Positions 6,359-9,560 of a stretch of 9,560 nt of DNA are shown one piece after another. The stretch comes from Balneolales bacterium (lineage in GTDB: Bacteria; Bacteroidota; Rhodothermia; Balneolales; Natronogracilivirgulaceae). Within the stretch, counting starts at the first letter, position 1, and the number at the start of each line of letters is the position of its first letter. The stretch is taken from positions 1 through 9,560 of the forward strand of contig SLLW01000327.1 in NCBI GenBank assembly GCA_007133875.1. Reading direction: 5' to 3'. Made by a program: the position numbers and the translations under genes. The notes under the pieces are model-generated. The model did not search any database, had not been told where the DNA came from, and worked only from the letters and a program-made list of their open reading frames with translations.

Positions 6359-7537
6359 TTATCTGCCCTTATATCGCTCGGAGATTTCTTCGATGGAATC
6401 GCCGCCGTATTTTTCCAGGAATGCATTCGCCAGTACCGGGGCAATGACATTTTCAGCCACTACAAGTGCTCTGGGCAGCGCACAGACATCAGATCGTTCA
6501 TATCGGGTATCCTGTGACTTTTTTTCTATGATATCGACGGTTTTCAGAGGTTTAAGCATGGTTGGGATGGGTTTCATCACACCGCGGATAATCAGGGGCA
6601 ATCCGGTAGTGATGCCGCCTTCAAGTCCGCCGGCCCGGTTGGATTTTCGACCGTAATGGTCATCTTCCCAGGTGATTTCGTCGTGGACTTCGTGTCCATG
6701 CCGTCGGCCGGATTCAAAACCAAGTCCTATTTCCACCCCTTTCATTGCCTGGGTGCTCATAATTGCCTGTGAGAGTAATCCCTCCAGTTTCCGGTCCCAA
6801 TGGACGTATGTCCCGAGGCCAGGCGGGAGCCCGGTGACAACTAATTCATAAATACCACCAAGTGAGCTTCCTGATTTGCGCCGTTTTTTGATCTCCTCGA
6901 CCATCTCCCTGCCAATCCGGTCGTTGAGGCACCGGACTTCGGAGTTGTCGGCTGTATCAGAAAGCTGCTCTGCTCCGCTTGCCACAATCGGATCCGCAAT
7001 TTCACGGCTCTCTTCCCAGGAGTCATAGCCGGCATTTCCGATACGGATGACATGCCCGCCGATACGGATTCCAAAATAGTTCAACAACTCACGAGCTGTG
7101 GCACAACAGGCTACCCGCATGGCCGTTTCGCGGGCGCTCGAACGTTCGATCACGGGCCGGATATCATCAAACCGGAATTTTTGTATTCCGACAAGATCGG
7201 CATGTCCGGGGCGTGGCACGGTAATCTTTTCAACATCTCCTTTCACCGGGGTGGCGGACATGACATGTGGCCAGTTGGCTTCATCCTTGTGATAGGCTTT
7301 ATTGATTAATTTGAGGGCGACCGGGTGGCCCATGGTTTTTCCAAACCGGACACCGGAAATTATTTCTGCCGCATCCTTTTCAAAAGCCATGCGGCCGCCT
7401 CTTCCGTATCCCAGCTGTCTGCGTGCCAATTGTTTTGCAATAGCTTCGCGGCTGAGGGGCAAGCCGGCGGGCAACCCTTCGATGATGCCCATTAGCTCCG
7501 GCCCATGAGATTCACCGGCTGTTAAATATCGAATCAT
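6359..7537 (-). CDS. aroC: Chorismate synthase
   Basis: Catalyses the last step of the shikimate pathway: 5-enolpyruvylshikimate 3-phosphate to chorismate, using reduced FMN, in the cytoplasm. It is 392 aa, a usual bacterial length. Signature motifs are TAGESHGPEL near the start (His11 catalytic), GYGRGGRMAFEKDAAEIISG (43-62), RPGHADLVG (109-117, His112 catalytic), SSARETAMRVA (133-143), GGLEGGITTG (303-312) and the late RSD (348-350). After ETAMRVA the protein reads CCATA (144-148), whereas the family normally has a small residue followed by Gly-Ala, so Cys145 replaces a conserved Gly. The ATG at 7537 gives the canonical N-terminus MIRYLTAGESHG. It is likely the first gene of an aroC-TPR-LysM unit. 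A run of seven T on the coding strand (6341-6335) follows the gene but lacks a convincing stem. Confidence 0.97.
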   Translation of the reverse strand: MIRYLTAGESHGPELMGIIEGLPAGLPLSREAIAKQLARRQLGYGRGGRMAFEKDAAEIISGVRFGKTMGHPVALKLINKAYHKDEANWPHVMSATPVKGDVEKITVPRPGHADLVGIQKFRFDDIRPVIERSSARETAMRVACCATARELLNYFGIRIGGHVIRIGNAGYDSWEESREIADPIVASGAEQLSDTADNSEVRCLNDRIGREMVEEIKKRRKSGSSLGGIYELVVTGLPPGLGTYVHWDRKLEGLLSQAIMSTQAMKGVEIGLGFESGRRHGHEVHDEITWEDDHYGRKSNRAGGLEGGITTGLPLIIRGVMKPIPTMLKPLKTVDIIEKKSQDTRYERSDVCALPRALVVAENVIAPVLANAFLEKYGGDSIEEISERYKGR

Positions 7538-7580
7538 CAGTTAGAAGTTGTCGTGGAAGTAAACGGGTGAGAACAGAGAA

Positions 7581-7613
7581 CCCTGCTCAGATTATTGAGC
7601 CATACAGGCAGGG
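7581..7613 (-). terminator. Imperfect hairpin after porQ, weak terminator candidate
   Basis: CCCTGC (7581-7586) pairs with GCAGGG (7608-7613), and inside it CTCA (7586-7589) can pair with TGAG (7596-7599), leaving an asymmetric bulge. On the minus strand, the direction of porQ, the following bases are only half T (7580-7569), so efficiency would be modest. It sits about 50 bp past the porQ stop and 44 bp before aroC. The rest of the 127 bp gap shows nothing else clear. Confidence 0.3.
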
Positions 7614-7664
7614 AATATAGGAAAATCCTCCCAGAAGTATCGCGATAGTCCGGCATCAGAATAA

Positions 7665-8645
7665 TTAAAACTGGTGACTGATGCTCAACTGAACCAGTCC
7701 GCCGGTTTCGCTGTAGGATGTACGGCTGACATCAAATTTAAAATCGCTGAAACCGATGCCCAGACCGATGCCGGCTCCGGACAGATCGATCCGCCGGTCG
7801 GTTTTGAGCTCTTCGTTTTTCAACCGGTCATATCCAATGCGCAGGTTGACATTTTCGGAAAAAAGGATCTCCAGCCCCATTCGTGCATGCCGGAACAGAT
7901 GTCCGGTAAAACCCGGATCCTCCTCATCATCAAAAACAGGCAGCTCCCAGCGGTTTAGCGAATGCAGCGCGAGGTTGAACCGGAGCGGCAGGTGCTGAAG
8001 CCGATGTGTGATACCAGCGGTGATGGTGAATGGCAGGTCTTCGCCGGTTTCATCAAATTTGGTGAGCTGCATCCCCAAGTTCCGGAATGAGATGCCGGCA
8101 TGGGTGTAATCGTTATTGAAACTGTAATGAAGGCCGCCGAACAGTGCGATGGCAGTCGACTGGAACGTGTCATACCGGCTGCTGATCACCTGTATTCCAA
8201 GCCCGCCCTGCATCAGGTCAAACACCGGACGGGCAATGGCTGTACTCCAGGAAAAATCGTAAGAACTGAATGAACCGTGTTCCTGCCCGTCGCTGTCGGT
8301 ACGGGTAAAATCGCCATAGTTGACAAACCGAATCCCGGTAGCCACGGTTCCTATGTTATCGAGATGGTAGGAAAAGTCGGTTGTTGCCAGATAGATATCG
8401 GAAAGGTGATTCAGATAGGAAACGGAAAGTACTTTATGCGATGTTTGTGATAAATAAGCAGGATTTACCGTAAAGAGGGAGGTACTTCCCTGATCGAGTG
8501 ACACATGATTGCCACCCAGTGCTGCCGTGCGGGCGGAAGCCGGAATGTTCAGGAATCCGAAAACCTCATTGTTTCCAATCTGGGCATGAGTTGTCGCACT
8601 CAATCCGGTAAAAATCAGCAGAACAGCAAGAATCAGTTTTTTCAC
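7665..8645 (-). CDS. porQ: Type IX secretion system protein PorQ
   Basis: Outer-membrane beta-barrel-type protein of the PorV/PorQ group, linked to type IX secretion and the surface attachment of secreted proteins in the FCB group. It is 326 aa. Residues 1-21 are a signal peptide (MKKLILAVLL... ending THA before Q22). The start of the mature protein, FGFLNIPASARTAALGG (29-45), and the following NPAYLSQ (61-67) are the family hallmark. Further on, DLPFTITAGITHRLQHLPLR, HLFRHARMGLEI and NVNLRIGYDRLKNEELK match the order of motifs I know from PorQ. Alternating hydrophobic strands continue to the terminal Phe (SISHQF), as in outer-membrane barrels. The start is GTG at 8645-8643; an in-frame TAA at 8663-8661 excludes a longer protein, and no ATG lies between. 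Other type IX genes are not in the window. Confidence 0.87.
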   Translation of the reverse strand: MKKLILAVLLIFTGLSATTHAQIGNNEVFGFLNIPASARTAALGGNHVSLDQGSTSLFTVNPAYLSQTSHKVLSVSYLNHLSDIYLATTDFSYHLDNIGTVATGIRFVNYGDFTRTDSDGQEHGSFSSYDFSWSTAIARPVFDLMQGGLGIQVISSRYDTFQSTAIALFGGLHYSFNNDYTHAGISFRNLGMQLTKFDETGEDLPFTITAGITHRLQHLPLRFNLALHSLNRWELPVFDDEEDPGFTGHLFRHARMGLEILFSENVNLRIGYDRLKNEELKTDRRIDLSGAGIGLGIGFSDFKFDVSRTSYSETGGLVQLSISHQF

Positions 8646-8680
8646 AATCCGGGTGTTATTTTATTCATTATCTTAATCGT

Positions 8681-8708
8681 ATGATAAAATACAGGATGGG
8701 AATAACAA
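8681..8708 (-). promoter_or_regulatory. Sigma70-like promoter candidate for porQ
   Basis: On the minus strand, TTGTTA (8708-8703) and TATCAT (8686-8681) are separated by 16 bp. They match TTGACA at 4 of 6 positions and TATAAT at 5 of 6. Transcription would begin about 30 nt before the GTG start of porQ. Housekeeping promoters in this phylum may differ from the E. coli type, so confidence is limited. Confidence 0.3.
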
Positions 8709-8721
8709 TCATAGGATTTTT

Positions 8722-8735
8722 TATAAGCTCTTATA
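8722..8735. promoter_or_regulatory. Perfect dyad TATAAG-CT-CTTATA in the porQ/mlaE divergent region
   Basis: Two exact 6-base inverse-complement arms are separated by CT in the AT-rich gap between the divergent genes. It lies upstream of the porQ promoter candidate and 38 bp before mlaE. Its symmetry fits a dimeric regulator site, but AT-rich sequence forms such dyads easily by chance. Confidence 0.25.
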
Positions 8736-8738
8736 TAT

Positions 8739-8755
8739 TGTGATATCCGATCACA
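8739..8755. promoter_or_regulatory. Perfect dyad TGTGAT-N5-ATCACA just upstream of mlaE
   Basis: Two exact 6-bp arms with a 5-base centre end 18 bp before the mlaE ATG. The half-sites look like the CRP/FNR-family half-site TGTGA/TCACA, but the core spacing is 7 rather than the 6 of the E. coli CRP consensus. It could bind a CRP-family or other dimeric regulator, or form a small hairpin in the mlaE leader. Confidence 0.35.
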
Positions 8756-8773
8756 TAAACTAACGTCGGTTAC

Positions 8774-9511
8774 ATGCAATTATTTGTTGATGTCGGGCGC
8801 TACTGCAGATTAATTTACGAAGCGATACGGTCATCCACCGAATTCGGGATGTACTGGAAAAATCTGATCATCGAAATGGTCAAGACCGGTTTCGACTCGC
8901 TTCCGATTATTATTCTGGCCGGTTTTTTCACCGGTGCCGTAATGACCATCCAGACTTCCTATCAGCTGGTGGCAGGGTTTATTCCGCCGGCGACCATCGG
9001 ATCCATAGTGTCGCAATCACTGTTGATCGAGTTGGCCGCGGTTATCAGTGCGCTCGTTCTGGCGGGGCGTGTCGGTGCACGTATTGCCACCGAACTGGGT
9101 ACTATGGCGGTAAGTGAGCAGATCGATGCGCTTGAGTCCATGGGTTTCAACTCGGTTACATTCCTGGTGATGCCGCGTGTCCTTGCCGGGGTCTTCATGT
9201 TCCCGGTGATCTATGTTGCGGCGGTTGTGGCAGGCATGTCAGGTGGCCTGCTTGGGGGAATCCTGACCGGTGCGGTACCTGTGGCGGACTTCATGCTGGG
9301 TGCGCGTCAGGTTTTTTCACCGGCGGATGTCAGTTTCGGGATAATCAAATCTTTCGTTTTTGGATATATTATCACCTCCATCTCCTGCTACAAGGGGTAT
9401 TTTGCTACCGGCGGTGCAGAGGGAGTAGGCCAGGCAACGACCCAGGCGGCTGTTTTAAGTTGTATTTACATACTGGTGGCTGACTTTATCCTCGCTTTTG
9501 TGCTTTTATAG
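8774..9511 (+). CDS. mlaE: MlaE-family phospholipid transport permease
   Basis: Inner-membrane permease of the Mla ABC system, which moves phospholipids between the inner and outer membranes and maintains outer-membrane lipid asymmetry. It is 245 aa, a usual length. After an amphipathic N-terminal segment it has about five hydrophobic stretches: roughly 43-68, 84-98, 127-165, 187-206 and 225-245. The family signature AGRVGARIATELGTMAVSEQ (97-116) and the following IDALESMG (117-124) are clear. The hydrophobic loop QTSYQLVAGF after the first helix is also typical. The stop at 9509-9511 is 9 bp from the ATG of the ATPase gene, so the two form an operon. The gene diverges from porQ, and its promoter is presumably in the AT-rich gap, though no convincing -35/-10 pair is visible on this strand. 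Confidence 0.94.
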   Translation: MQLFVDVGRYCRLIYEAIRSSTEFGMYWKNLIIEMVKTGFDSLPIIILAGFFTGAVMTIQTSYQLVAGFIPPATIGSIVSQSLLIELAAVISALVLAGRVGARIATELGTMAVSEQIDALESMGFNSVTFLVMPRVLAGVFMFPVIYVAAVVAGMSGGLLGGILTGAVPVADFMLGARQVFSPADVSFGIIKSFVFGYIITSISCYKGYFATGGAEGVGQATTQAAVLSCIYILVADFILAFVLL

Positions 9512-9520
9512 TTCTGAATT

Positions 9521-9560
9521 ATGATTGAAATCAAAAATCTTACAAAAAGTTTCGGAGATA
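9521..9560 (+). CDS. mlaF: MlaF-like ABC transporter ATP-binding protein, first 13 codons
   Basis: The frame reads MIEIKNLTKSFGD, the standard first strand of an ABC ATPase (the 'i.i.nL.KsFGd' region that includes the aromatic A-loop residue), and runs off the window. Its position 9 bp after mlaE identifies it as the partner ATPase of the Mla permease. Walker A and the rest of the domain lie beyond the window, so the subtype rests on context. Confidence 0.8.
   Translation, partial: MIEIKNLTKSFGD

Noticed and set aside
8698..8726. GGGAAT on the plus strand upstream of mlaE as a second ECF -35 box
   Set aside because: At 17 bp downstream the sequence is TTATAA, with no GTT at any of spacings 16-18, so it does not match the ECF promoter proposed for the sigma gene.

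Overview
The window looks like ordinary chromosomal sequence from a Gram-negative bacterium of the FCB group. A Balneolota/Rhodothermota-type organism is the best guess. The pointers are a PorQ-family type IX secretion protein, a histidine kinase with the AHQLGTPLSSL phosphorylation box common in that group, near-absence of Shine-Dalgarno sequences, and roughly 50% GC. The phylum is inferred from family resemblance, not from a search. There is no tRNA, rRNA, IS element, CRISPR array, prophage or other mobile DNA, and no strong sign of a new multi-gene system.

Left part (2-3923, plus strand): the 3' end of the trigger factor gene overlaps clpP by 4 bases (ATGA), and clpX follows 27 bp later. 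This is the classical chaperone/protease cluster. After a gap of about 190 bp comes a membrane histidine kinase without an adjacent response regulator. It converges on an ECF sigma factor gene, with only 2 bp between the two stop codons.

Middle (3926-7537, minus strand): read in the direction of transcription the order is aroC (chorismate synthase), a small TPR protein, a secreted protein with LysM repeats and an RlpA-like C-terminus, and the ECF sigma factor. aroC, the TPR gene and the LysM gene are close enough for one operon. The sigma gene has a 236 bp leader. That leader holds a good match to a SigR/SigH-type ECF promoter (GGGAAC-N17-GTTG) next to a perfect 8-bp inverted repeat, which suggests self-regulated stress expression.

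Right part (7665-9560): porQ (minus, GTG start) and mlaE (plus) diverge from a 128 bp AT-rich region containing two neighbouring dyads and a sigma70-like promoter candidate for porQ. mlaE is followed by the first 13 codons of mlaF, so a phospholipid-transport (Mla) operon continues beyond the window.

The points most worth a second look are an Asn at the catalytic Asp position of ClpP, the candidate autoregulatory ECF promoter with its abutting palindrome, the sigma factor lacking an adjacent anti-sigma gene while converging on an orphan kinase, the LysM-RlpA fusion, and the Cys-Cys substitution in a conserved AroC motif.
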